Origin: Bolinopsis microptera
Lineage: Eukaryota; Ctenophora; Tentaculata; Lobata; Bolinopsidae
Length of the DNA stretch: 64,000 nucleotides
Direction: 5' to 3'
Assembly: GCF_026151205.1 (NCBI RefSeq)
Contig: NC_087073.1
Span: forward strand, 21,032,658-21,096,657
Below, one piece after another: positions 13,001 to 19,792 of the stretch. Both the position numbers and the translations under genes were made by a program. Within the stretch, counting starts at the first letter, position 1, and every line of letters begins with the position of its first letter. The notes beneath the pieces were generated by a model. The model worked only from the letters and a program-made list of their open reading frames with translations. It ran no database searches and was not told the origin of the DNA.

Positions 13001-16000
13001 ACACCTCTTTAGAGGGAGATAGTGAGAGCCCGTACTTTTCAGTAAGAACCAGGGTAATGTCGAGGAGGGGTGGCAGAACGTTAGGTTTTACAGGAATTGG
13101 GAGCGGCACGAAGTTAGGATCCTCCACCTCTACCTCGTCCTCATCTGCTAGGATTCCTTCCAGTAACCTCTCTTTCTTCTCTCTTATCTTCCTCATCTTG
13201 AGGATTTGTTTTCTGTCACGGTTTATTTTCGTTACTTCTGTTGTCTCCGTTTCCCATACCTTCAGCTCGGCACCAGAGATCATGGCCAGGTTCTGAAATC
13301 AGTTGCATGTAATACACTGTAATATACACTGTAATATACACTGTTCATTTGCAATAGTAATCTATCGTATTTATATCTACATAATATAATAAACTAATTT
13401 AGGATAGGTGTTACTGCTTGCTGCTTCATGTTTTGTTTAAAAGTTTTTGCTTGACACATCTTTGTATTCTACATGCTGCAATTATTGCAACACATGCAAC
13501 TATTCTGGGATACATAAAAACTTTGTCAGGTCTTAACACAATCTCTGGAAGACAGTAAACATAAAATATCATTTTCACGGCCAAGAGAGAAGTAATATAA
13601 TAACAAATTAAATGGGTCACATGATACAGTAAACTAACCAGGTGGTCTTTAAGGAGCATGATAGCTCGGCCACAGAGCCTCCGGAGCAGCGTCAACAACA
13701 TGCAATCTATCAGCCTTAAAAAGCGCGACAGTTGGTCAATTACACTCTTCCACTGTTGTATGTCTGTATAGGTGGGCAGGTTCACATCTGGGAAATATTA
13801 CCATAATTAATTAATTAATCAATTAAATGCAATTAAATACAATTAAATACAATTAAATACAATTAAATACAATTAAATACAATTAAATACAATTAAATAC
13901 AATTAAATACAATTAAATACAATTAAATACAATTAAATACAATTAAATGCAATTAAATACAATTAAATACAATTAAATACAATTAAATACAATTAAATAC
14001 AATTAAATACAATTAAATACAATTAAATACAATTAAATACAATTAAATACAATTAAATACAATTAAATACAATTAAATACAATTAAATACAATTAAATAC
14101 AATTAAATACAATTAAATACAATTAAATACAATGATAACAGTGTGACAATACTAGAGGTAAGGAAGTAGTCTAGTAGTTAGTAGTCACGTGACTAACCTC
14201 TAAGTTCCTTCTTCCTCTCGTGCTTCTTGTCCTCCAACATAACAATATCCTCGTAGTATTCCTTAGTTCCGAACATCTTCTCCAACAGAGCATGTCTCCC
14301 CTCCAGCTCCAGCTTCTCGTCCAGAGCTCGCTTACTCTCTCTAATCAGCTCAGTATACTGACTCTCCATTCCAGCTGCTGCACCCATATCCTGTAATACA
14401 CATTTATAGGAGGAGCACTCTGGTGACTTACAAGTATCACTAAATTACAAGCTATTATGTGACATATCATTGTTAAATTCAAGTGGAGCTTTACTCACAT
14501 AACAAACTTTAGAGGCGAGCTCTATATATTATTGTAAAAGTGGAGCTTTACTCACATAACAAACTTTAGAGGCGAGCTCTAGAACGTTAGCCCTGAGTTT
14601 GAGTAGATCTTGCTTAGCGGTGTCTATAGCTTGAGCCTGGTGCTGTATGTAGCCGTCCAAGGAGTAGGTGTTATCTATATCTATAGCTATCAGCTTTATC
14701 GCATCATTATTATCATACACCCCCTGATATGATATTACACAGTCTGATTATGACTCTGTAACTGTATTTATAATATATGTATATTTTATAATATCACAGT
14801 TTGTCAGTTATAATACCATAATACCTTTATAAAGGTATTATGGTATTATAACTGACAAACTCTGATATTATAAATTCACCTATCTGTTGGCCGTTGCGAT
14901 ATCAGTTAAGTAAAGAAGTAATCACGAGCGAGGATGTCAAATGTGGTGTAACTATAAATCATATAGTCACTATAATAAGAGCAATATAACAATAGTACGT
15001 ACGTTAATAGTGATATTGACAGTATTGTGAGAAGAGTGAGAAGCAGTCTCACAGTAACTCTGTATCCTGAGCAACACAGCTCTCATCACGTGATCAAGGG
15101 TAAACAGGCTCCTGTGTAACTTCAGTCCCCTGTTCTCATGACGACGCGAGGAACAGCCACGTGTCCAGTGCTTGAACGCTTTCCACAGTCTGTACAGCGG
15201 GTGTTAACTTATTCTACACAGTTTCAAGATGCTATGAAGAATAAGATTAGTTAAACAATCAAAATGATAATCAAGATTACACCACGTGACTCCACACTGC
15301 AAGACTAGTGTAAGTAACACTCCCACACCTGAACTGCTGAAAAGTCCTCATTTTAACAATTTTGAAGAAGATAGTCCGTTCTCGTAACCAGGAATCTATT
15401 TCTGTGATAGTCGTATCCTCCGCAGAACTAGGAGATACCTTCAGGGGATGTAAATGTTAAAAACTAATAACAGTACAGGTAAAGACTGGTGAAGTCACAT
15501 GAATATCGGGACTGAGTTACCAGGAAGGAACTAACCATCATAACGTTATCATGAGTAATAGTGTAGAAAATAGCATCGGCAGGAATAACAGCTTTCTTGA
15601 CCATCCTCAGATCATAAGGGTTGTAATAGCTACACGCATTCCGGCAAACTCCATACACAAAGTCATCTTTACCAATACAGGTTACAACACAGTCATCTGA
15701 TACATCACGCTTCAGGAGGGATTTCAGGATAATATCATCATTCCTGAACATTATCTCAATTATCAGGGGTTGTAACAATTAACTTGGCAATTAATAAAGG
15801 TGTTGTCGCCGTATTGGGGCACCACAGCCATTACACGGAACTAGTGCTCAAGAGGGTCTTCTCCCATCACTACAGTTAACGCGATCATGTCCCCAGACAG
15901 TTCGCGTTGTTGAGTCAAGAAAAATCAAAAATATTTTGAACACAAAATCTTGCAATGTTGCTCATTATAAAAATAGTTAACAATATGACATGCCAGATAC

Positions 16001-17150
16001 CTCACTCCGTATTTTGCTGCATTTTTATTCATGGCAGCAAGTCTCTGAGAATGCAGATGATTTAGTTCACCGATCACTTCCTCCCCCCTTTGGTACTTTA
16101 CAGTCTTTATAAAGTGCATGACATCATCAGGTGGACTGGACGACACGTCAATGTCAGGAACTGGACCTGACGAAGATAAATCATTCAACTGAAAAACATT
16201 AAACTTCAATTTGAGAGCTGTCAATATCATACCTTTTTTCCCCTTAATCCAATCAATTACTTGAGATGAGATGAGACCTCAAGTCATTTATTTCGTACAT
16301 TTCTTCTATATTTCGTTATTGAAATTACTCAAGTTGAGGTATAAATTACATACTTTTAGATTCGATTGAAGGCAACACTTTAGCCTTCTTCTCTATTTCA
16401 GGAACAGATGGTAAATTCTTGTTTTCAAACGATTTACGTCGTCTTGAAAGAGCAGGTAATACAACATTCTCCTGTTTAGCTGGGGGTTTCCGTCTTGCAA
16501 AAAGAACTGCCTGTGTGGTATGAGTAAATTAAAATAGTTTATTTTAACATTAAACACCAAATCAACGATTACAGCTTTGAAAGATGGCTAATAACAGAGA
16601 AGAATGAATAGTTTGACTAGCAAGAGGTTAAATTGAATATGATATAGTAGGGATCTATACTTGTTTTACCTGCTGAGGTATTGGATTTGAAGCACCTCTT
16701 TGTACTCGTGGAGAAATTTGTTTTAATTTTCGAACTCTGATTTCCATATGATCTGATTCATTTTGATCTTTTCGCCTCTGCTTGCGGACCTGATGCAGAA
16801 TTTCTAATTAGGAGGGCAACTATTAAGCACAAAATTTATTCATAGTAAAAATTTAACCGGTCAAAATAATAAGAGAATATAAACATGTGCGATAATTTTA
16901 TCATTATTATATCTTGAGAGAGAGAGAGAGATCTTGAGGTCCTGCATCTAAGATATGATTTCTCAGTAATCACCTGAATAAGGTTTTGAGCAGAGAGAGG
17001 ATCATATATGGGGGTTTCTGTTTGTAAGATAGGAGGGGCACTGGCGATTACACTCCTGAAGGACTGATTGTACTCCGAGTTGGATGGAACCACTCCATAA
17101 CCTTCGTGAAGAGTGTCTGAGTAACCCTCTCCAGCATTGTGCTCATCCAT
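905..17150 (-). CDS. Axonemal dynein heavy chain, inner-arm type (partial, 30 exons, 3' part beyond window)
   Basis: Motor subunit of an axonemal dynein arm; it hydrolyses ATP in the AAA ring to slide doublet microtubules in motile cilia. I assembled 30 exons from frame, GT-AG sites and matching phases, giving about 1967 codons. In order: a low-complexity N-terminus (residues 1-150), the conserved N-terminal NPYDL block (about 250), the stem, the linker (about 1090-1530, with [21 protein letters not shown] and RGNVEVW), AAA1 with GPAGTGKT (Lys about 1610) and [10 protein letters not shown] (about 1653-1662), and AAA2 with GGTSGGKT (Lys about 1894). The sequence ends in AAA2; AAA3-AAA6, stalk and C-terminus lie left of the window. 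The AAA1 wording ([19 protein letters not shown], then [19 protein letters not shown]) looks like the DNAH6/DNAH14 single-headed group. That assignment is from memory and not certain. No in-frame stop was found across the joined exons. Confidence 0.93.
1525..1800. repeat. 11-bp minisatellite (ggtatgttagt)n
   Basis: About 24 near-perfect copies in dynein intron 29, with a few ggtatgtgagt variants. Confidence 0.95.
1925..2143 (-). CDS. Dynein heavy chain exon 29 (AAA2 Walker A)
   Basis: 73 codons, phase 0: [20 protein letters not shown], then [18 protein letters not shown]. The AAA2 P-loop is GGTSGGKT where most relatives have GPTGGGKT; the essential GKT is kept. Donor TCC|GTGAGT. Confidence 0.96.
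2230..2660 (+). mobile_element. LINE 3'-end fragment with reverse-transcriptase tail
   Basis: Opposite strand to the dynein gene, inside its intron 28. The open frame 2276-2554 reads [14 protein letters not shown] ... [18 protein letters not shown] ... REEWKKL. This is the C-terminal LINE motif (RLR..GHV.RM...GRR.RGRPR..W.D.V..D). Heavily 5'-truncated; it ends near a tac-rich tail at about 2640-2655. Confidence 0.75.
2713..3042 (-). CDS. Dynein heavy chain exon 28 (AAA1-AAA2)
   Basis: 110 codons, phase 0: [20 protein letters not shown], then [20 protein letters not shown] and [20 protein letters not shown] (family [19 protein letters not shown]...D..LF..I..DLFP). Confidence 0.97.
3130..3900. 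repeat. About 62-bp minisatellite made of dynein exon 27 end plus splice donor
   Basis: Twelve copies including the exon's own. Read on the minus strand each holds a CTCTTTAG, the exon tail coding [14 protein letters not shown], and donor GTTAGT followed by a pyrimidine run. Units vary from about 61 to 65 bp. Confidence 0.95.
3853..4012 (-). CDS. Dynein heavy chain exon 27 (AAA1 sensor)
   Basis: Encodes [30 protein letters not shown], then [17 protein letters not shown]. The true donor is taken as the first one met (GAG|GTTAGT); the last about 43 nt and this donor are then repeated 11 more times in the intron. Confidence 0.96.
4137..4182. repeat. (TA)n microsatellite
   Basis: Two TA runs separated by a short GC-containing interruption, in dynein intron 26. 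Confidence 0.9.
4186..4460 (+). repeat. Dispersed repeat family, copy 1
   Basis: About 270 bp, starting ccattttactgacaccacgg, with a second copy at 37599-37870 in the same orientation. They share aatggccttcaaatc and ggacccccaagtg. No coding potential seen; unclassified transposable element. Confidence 0.8.
4560..4866 (-). CDS. Dynein heavy chain exon 26 (AAA1 Walker A and B)
   Basis: Encodes the principal ATPase site: [19 protein letters not shown], then Walker [11 protein letters not shown], then [16 protein letters not shown] and Walker [21 protein letters not shown]. The catalytic Lys and the Asp-Glu pair are present, so AAA1 looks active. Confidence 0.98.
5041..5197 (-). CDS. Dynein heavy chain exon 25
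   Basis: Encodes [15 protein letters not shown] and [20 protein letters not shown], immediately before AAA1 (family DFEW..QLRYYW...YEY.G...RLVITPLTDRC). Acceptor CACCAG, donor ACAG|GTACAG. Confidence 0.97.
5328..5645 (-). CDS. Dynein heavy chain exon 24
   Basis: 106 codons, phase 0: ...[20 protein letters not shown], then [10 protein letters not shown]...[18 protein letters not shown], the end of the linker (W....P.Q..L...QI.WT; L......LT.+E+H.RDV). Confidence 0.96.
5752..5912 (-). CDS. Dynein heavy chain exon 23
   Basis: Encodes [20 protein letters not shown] and [15 protein letters not shown], matching M.S.EGE.......R.RGNVE.WL..+E..M. Donor GAG|GTAACT, phase 0. Confidence 0.96.
6016..6184 (-). 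CDS. Dynein heavy chain exon 22
   Basis: Encodes [40 protein letters not shown] and VQSKLTKCF: the most conserved linker block (YLE.KR..FPRFYFLS.DELL). Donor G|GTTAGT. Confidence 0.97.
6235..6440. repeat. About 35-bp tandem repeat next to dynein exon 21 donor
   Basis: Four imperfect copies of tgttatggagtctggacact with attaacta spacers, reaching to within 10 bp of the exon 21 donor. Confidence 0.85.
6450..6579 (-). CDS. Dynein heavy chain exon 21
   Basis: Completes [20 protein letters not shown] and continues [20 protein letters not shown]. Acceptor TGCCCAG, donor CAG|GTTAGG. A 35-bp repeat follows in the intron (6235-6440). Confidence 0.95.
6681..6888 (-). CDS. Dynein heavy chain exon 20
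   Basis: Encodes [38 protein letters not shown] and [15 protein letters not shown]: the diagnostic linker motif (W.YLE.IF...DI..QLP). Phase 2 into exon 21. Confidence 0.96.
7050..7262 (-). CDS. Dynein heavy chain exon 19
   Basis: Encodes ...[22 protein letters not shown] and [19 protein letters not shown], linker region. The family form is A..E..LE..L..+...W. Acceptor CCTCAG, donor G|GTTAGT. Confidence 0.95.
7384..7518 (-). CDS. Dynein heavy chain exon 18
   Basis: Encodes [20 protein letters not shown], then [16 protein letters not shown], a near match to the family's EEF...LP....LRNP.LK.RHW. Acceptor GTTTCAG, donor G|GTATGA. Confidence 0.95.
7690..8130 (+). mobile_element. Poly-A-tailed retroposon (SINE-like), copy 1
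   Basis: In dynein intron 17, plus orientation. Contains accaacatggcccatg, ggccttgacgttgttgacc and gacggtcggcctccactc, and ends gtaggttgcatt followed by a long A-rich tail (8080-8130). A reverse-oriented relative is at 50745-51475. No protein coding seen; the 5' limit is approximate. Confidence 0.75.
8235..8500 (-). CDS. Dynein heavy chain exon 17
   Basis: Encodes [20 protein letters not shown], then [12 protein letters not shown] and DVTEIQKIV...LLEKG, the start of the dynein linker (family LW....W......W). The first about 30 residues from the CCTCAG acceptor are unusual for the family, but the phase requires this acceptor. Confidence 0.88.
8556..9775 (-). mobile_element. CR1/L2-type LINE, 5'-truncated, reverse transcriptase fragment
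   Basis: In dynein intron 16, same strand as the gene. The open frame about 9770-8746 holds RT motifs [30 protein letters not shown] and [15 protein letters not shown]. The usual C-terminal block follows ([17 protein letters not shown] ... [13 protein letters not shown]). About 330 residues are intact, lacking endonuclease and the N-terminal RT fingers. The 3' end carries an (ATT)n tail at 8563-8586, as in CR1/L2 elements. Confidence 0.88.
9815..9978 (-). CDS. Dynein heavy chain exon 16
   Basis: Encodes [20 protein letters not shown] ... [18 protein letters not shown]. Acceptor CCCCAG, donor CAG|GTTTAT. The frame runs on through the intron straight into an intronic reverse transcriptase without a stop. 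Confidence 0.88.
10114..10446 (-). CDS. Dynein heavy chain exon 15
   Basis: 111 codons, phase 0: [20 protein letters not shown], then [18 protein letters not shown], the usual stem wording before the linker. Acceptor CTCCAG, donor GAG|GTTCCC. Confidence 0.9.
10607..10774 (-). CDS. Dynein heavy chain exon 14
   Basis: 56 codons, phase 0: [20 protein letters not shown] ... [11 protein letters not shown], matching the stem block ...LP..V..G.+.+.......L......... Acceptor CTACAG, donor AAG|GTACCA. Confidence 0.88.
10886..11020. mobile_element. Rearranged LINE-end copy forming a perfect 98-bp palindrome
   Basis: In dynein intron 13. The head (tcttgttttgctcttatgag) matches 60535-60554. It is followed by an inverted and then a direct copy of the same 3' end (gagtggagactctcatttcg) found at 60769-60788. 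The palindrome 10923-11020 has 49-bp arms with no spacer. Confidence 0.85.
11043..11171 (-). CDS. Dynein heavy chain exon 13
   Basis: 43 codons: [16 protein letters not shown] ... [11 protein letters not shown], dynein stem. Acceptor ATTGCAG, donor ATG|GTAATA. The following intron contains the perfect palindrome at 10923-11020. Confidence 0.83.
11279..11399 (-). CDS. Dynein heavy chain exon 12
   Basis: Encodes [18 protein letters not shown] ... LDSVWEKAT. The phase fits both neighbours only with donor ACA|GTCAGT, which is weak (C at +3). The alternative is read-through to a stop 34 nt on. Confidence 0.78.
11455..11560. repeat. Poly-G tracts with cagtcttataactg spacers
   Basis: Runs of 9-20 G separated by the same spacer; the pattern recurs at 12632-12790. 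Both are in dynein intron 11. Run lengths may be unreliable. Confidence 0.85.
11735..12640 (-). mobile_element. LINE reverse-transcriptase remnant with internal deletion and duplication
   Basis: In dynein intron 11. Minus strand: about 12555-12310 reads [20 protein letters not shown] ... [20 protein letters not shown]. Then 12300-11738 reads [20 protein letters not shown] ... ALWSPH. The FADD active-site block between them is missing. The plus-strand stretch 12366-12460 is copied again at 12535-12633. Non-functional. Confidence 0.82.
12632..12790. repeat. Poly-G tracts with cagtattattactg spacers
   Basis: Second cluster of G runs in dynein intron 11, directly after the rearranged LINE. Confidence 0.85.
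12853..13292 (-). CDS. Dynein heavy chain exon 11
   Basis: Largest exon (146 codons plus 2 nt): a charged stretch ([20 protein letters not shown]), then [15 protein letters not shown] and a segment ending ESEQCPFEG. Dynein stem. Acceptor TTTCAG, donor GG|GTGAGT. The next intron carries a LINE remnant and poly-G tracts. Confidence 0.88.
13639..13787 (-). CDS. Dynein heavy chain exon 10
   Basis: Encodes [20 protein letters not shown] and then [17 protein letters not shown], resembling the dynein tail block ...F..W...I....FLR.VD..V..LLR. Acceptor TTCCCAG, donor CTG|GTTAGT. Confidence 0.88.
13825..14132. repeat. 10-bp minisatellite (aattaaatac)n
   Basis: About 30 nearly identical copies in dynein intron 9, ending near the acceptor of exon 10. 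Confidence 0.97.
14198..14390 (-). CDS. Dynein heavy chain exon 9
   Basis: Highly charged coiled-coil-like stretch ([14 protein letters not shown] ... [13 protein letters not shown]). Acceptor ATTACAG, donor GAG|GTTAGT, one nt carried into exon 10. Confidence 0.85.
14556..14723 (-). CDS. Dynein heavy chain exon 8
   Basis: 56 codons, phase 0 to 0: [15 protein letters not shown] ... [14 protein letters not shown]. Acceptor ATATCAG, donor TAT|GTGAGT. The last 24 nt and the donor are repeated once more downstream (14483-14530). Confidence 0.85.
14785..14874. repeat. 90-bp near-perfect palindrome
   Basis: Arms of 45 bp around cctttataaagg in dynein intron 7; the only clear mismatch is cacag against ctctg. 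Could be a small foldback/MITE. Confidence 0.9.
15003..15190 (-). CDS. Dynein heavy chain exon 7
   Basis: Encodes [12 protein letters not shown]... then [19 protein letters not shown], matching the family's RRWKAF..W...K....L...LF.....LR.ALL. The start reads CGKAF where relatives have RWKAF, caused by a run of four A at 15178-15181. One A fewer would restore the family pattern with the better exon 6 donor, so a 1-nt error is possible. Confidence 0.8.
15327..15438 (-). CDS. Dynein heavy chain exon 6
   Basis: Encodes [19 protein letters not shown] and then a KMRTFQQFR segment, matching the family's ...L..W..E...F......FFR.YR block. The better-looking donor CAG|GTGTGG (end 15329) breaks the frame into exon 7. 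GGT|GTGGGA keeps it, so the 3' end is uncertain by 2 nt. Confidence 0.8.
15536..15743 (-). CDS. Dynein heavy chain exon 5 (conserved N-terminal block)
   Basis: Encodes [14 protein letters not shown]...[10 protein letters not shown]...NPYDLRMV...[11 protein letters not shown]. This is the N-terminal block shared by axonemal dynein heavy chains (family form: FVY...NPYDL...YFTIS). Donor ATG|GTTAGT, phase 0. Confidence 0.85.
16001..16166 (-). CDS. Dynein heavy chain exon 4
   Basis: Contains [15 protein letters not shown] and a charged segment ending [10 protein letters not shown]. The acceptor TCTTCGTCAG is chosen because it alone gives the right phase; donor GAG|GTATCT. A second AG 21 nt upstream (TTTTTCAG) would break the frame. 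Confidence 0.65.
16354..16510 (-). CDS. Dynein heavy chain exon 3
   Basis: 52 codons plus 1 nt, basic and low in conservation ([17 protein letters not shown]...). Acceptor CACACAG, donor A|GTATGT. The phase fits the next exon. Confidence 0.65.
16670..16789 (-). CDS. Dynein heavy chain exon 2
   Basis: 40 codons, phase 0 to 0, basic ([14 protein letters not shown]...). Acceptor CATCAG, donor CAG|GTAAAA. Too short for the ORF list; found from splice sites and an open frame. It lies in the poorly conserved N-terminal tail. Confidence 0.65.
16974..17150 (-). CDS. Dynein heavy chain exon 1 (putative start)
   Basis: Starts [10 protein letters not shown] and ends SAQNLIQ at donor CAG|GTGATT, 59 codons, phase 0. 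An in-frame TAG lies just upstream of the ATG, but that TAG also forms a possible acceptor (TTTTTAG), so an upstream exon is not excluded. The segment is not recognisable by itself; it belongs here by strand, phase and position. Confidence 0.65.
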
Positions 17151-17739
17151 ACAACGCTAAAAATAACATATTAATAGTACAACTTTAAAGTATTACAATG
17201 TGTGTAAGCCATCTCGATGTGGAGTGATTCAAGCTTTCCAAGAAAATTTATCATTATCTTTACATCCAAAACAAGGGTATCTTTGAACTCAAAAGGGTAA
17301 GAACTTTTTGGCCCACATTAAATATATCTTCTCACCAACAGCCACGATAGATATTCTCCCAGCAATGGCGCTTATACATAAGGGGACAGATATTGGTAAA
17401 GACAGATACATGTTGTAGACTATAGTTCCATTTCTGAATGGGTATTCATTAGGAATTATATTTTATCTTGGGTTTGTTTTTTAGGCAGCTAGTGAAAACT
17501 TAATGTTTTGTTACAGAAAATCACAGTTTCTAAATTGAGGGCGCTCTAAATCGGAGTTTTACTGTAGTTGCTTCTGATAGAAGAGGTGAGCAGCTGTTTT
17601 TAGTCCTATGGAAAAACATTATTCTTAGCCCAAGTTATTGCTAGTCAAAAGGTCAGCGCATATGTGTAATGGTATCGGTAAGGTGATGGTATCAGTGAAG
17701 TGATCGAGGAATCCCCCTGAACTTTCAGGATATGCTCTA

Positions 17740-18110
17740 GTATAATAGGGATCATTTAGAAGAAGTTCTCAGGCATGCTGGAATTAAGTCTATTGAAACT
17801 TTCATCGGTTCGGCTAGACTAAGGTGGTAAGGACACATTGTCAGAATGCCAGAGACACGGTTTCCCAATTTTTTACTGGATTGGAAACCAAACTATGGAA
17901 AGAGACTGAGAGGATGACCACCAAAGGCTGTGTACTCAAGGATGCGGCTGACTTTACAGGTGTCGATAACATCAGCAGAGATGCAGTAAAACAGTTAGCT
18001 CTAAAATGAGTGGAATGGAGGAACCTGGAACATGTTACACTGTAGAAGAGGTGTGTGTGATGCAGGCCACTCCCATGGCTAGGAGGAGACCTCTTCATGT
18101 AGCATTTATG
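17740..18110 (+). pseudogene. Degenerate LINE reverse-transcriptase tail
   Basis: One frame reads RW*GHIVRMPETRFPNFLLDW, then NYGKRLRG*PPKAVYSRMRL, with in-frame stops. This is the LINE C-terminal motif seen also at 2276-2554, in a different copy. Confidence 0.7.
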
Positions 18111-18375
18111 TATGTATAGGGATCATTTAGAAGAGATTCTTCGGCCAGAATTTATTTTAAATTGTTCGATTTTGAAAATGTTGGTCCTCTAATAATTATC
18201 AAAAACGAGGTTGTACTGCTGAGAGCAAAGTCGAGACTCTTTTCTTTTGTTTGGTGGTCCAGTGTCACTCGAAACTCGCCTGAGCAATCAATTCCAGAGG
18301 GTGAACTAAGGACTTCTATGTAATCATATCTCCTCGCCCAAAAATCCGTGATTGAGGGTGAAATAAAGAATGAGG

Positions 18376-18868
18376 GTACCCTGCAGGTCACTTTTATTTA
18401 GACAATTTAGCACTATAAAAATGTGCTTCTTCAAATTATCTATCATTCTCATTGTATTGCTGTGTAAATTTAATTTTAATTATAATGCTAATTAATTTTA
18501 ACATTTAAAGGGAATATTTATTTTATAGTTGTAGGTTTATAACCGACCAGGTACCCTGCAGGTCACTTTTATTTAGACAATTGATTCACGATGTCAATCC
18601 TTCGCAGCTCGGTGAGGCACAGTGGTGCATCTCGCCGATCTACCGAAGTAGGTTGCGAGAAGTTGGTTGCGAGAAGAATTATTTGATGCGCGGCGCGACC
18701 CAGTAGTGCATCGCGCTACAATTTAGACAATAGCACTATAAAAATATGCTCCTTCAAATTATTTATCATTCTCATTGTATTGCTGTGTAAATTTAATTTT
18801 AATTATAATTCTAATTAATTTTAAAGTGAATCTTTATTTTATAGTTGTAGGTTTATAACTGACCAGGA
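18376..18868. repeat. Duplicated about 150-bp repeat
   Basis: Sequence from tagcactataaaaatgtgct to ttgtaggtttataaccgacc at 18410-18550 recurs at 18732-18868 with few changes. The phrase ggtaccctgcaggtcacttt also occurs twice (18376 and 18551). Confidence 0.8.
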
Positions 18869-19142
18869 CGCGCGCCGAGTTGGACTCAAATATTTTACGA
18901 GTATCATTCGTTAATTTTATAAGCAAAATAATCGATGAACTAAAAAGCTTTTAAGTTTTTTGATTAATCTTCGAAGTCCATTTCAAGGTCGGCTTGCATT
19001 TAATCTTACTTTGGAATTATTGTTGAATTGCGTACATATTTATTATCTCCTTAACGGGTGATACTCGTAAAATATCTGTTCCATATATTGGACCGTCGAC
19101 GAGTCCAACTCGGCGCGCGTCCTGGTAGGTTGTAAACCTACA
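18842..19142. mobile_element. Foldback/MITE with about 45-bp inverted repeats
   Basis: Left arm 18844-18889 (gttgtaggtttataac ... ccgagttggactc) is the reverse complement of 19098-19142, and a second inner pair (tattttacgagtatca) continues the inversion. About 300 bp, no coding capacity. Confidence 0.85.
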
Positions 19143-19564
19143 ACTTCATGAATCGAGATCAAATCTTTTGCATTGTATTGAAAATCAATTTATGCACTTA
19201 TATAGATTATTTAAATACTTTTAAAAGAGAACAACAAACTAAAAACCCTTATTGTCTTATTTCTCCGTAAAAAGCACAATATCGTAAATATAATATAATT
19301 TTGTTGTTAAATTGCCTATAAAGTGATTTTAAACAAATGATAAAGTCCACATTTAATTTAATCAACTTAGTTCAGAATCAAGCAATTCAAACTACTATAT
19401 TATTTTATGTGTATTAAATTAAATGTGCTTTCGGTGGAGATATTATAGCGCACGCCTTACTTTTGACGGATGATGTTGTTGAATGTTTCAAAATATTGAC
19501 CTACCGCAGGCCGGGAATAACAATTTTTTCATATAGCGTATTTGGTTTGTCGTCCATTAATTAA

Positions 19565-19792
19565 CAATGCAATAGCCGACAAATAGAGATTAGGCGGAAT
19601 GACAGGCTGAGCGCGGCCCAGTAAGACTCACGATGTTAATCCTTCACAGCTCGGCGAGCTCGAGGCCCAGTGCAGTGCATTTCACCGATCTAGCGAATAG
19701 AAATGGTTGATTCACAATGTCATTTATACTGGACGGCGCTCCGCCTGTCATTCCGCCGAATCTCTATTCGTAGACACGATACATCCACTTAT
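19565..19792. mobile_element. Second foldback element
   Basis: The stretch tagagattaggcggaatgac near 19583 is inverted as gtcattccgccgaatctcta at 19747-19766. A further divergent copy of the right arm lies at 19878-19930. Confidence 0.7.
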
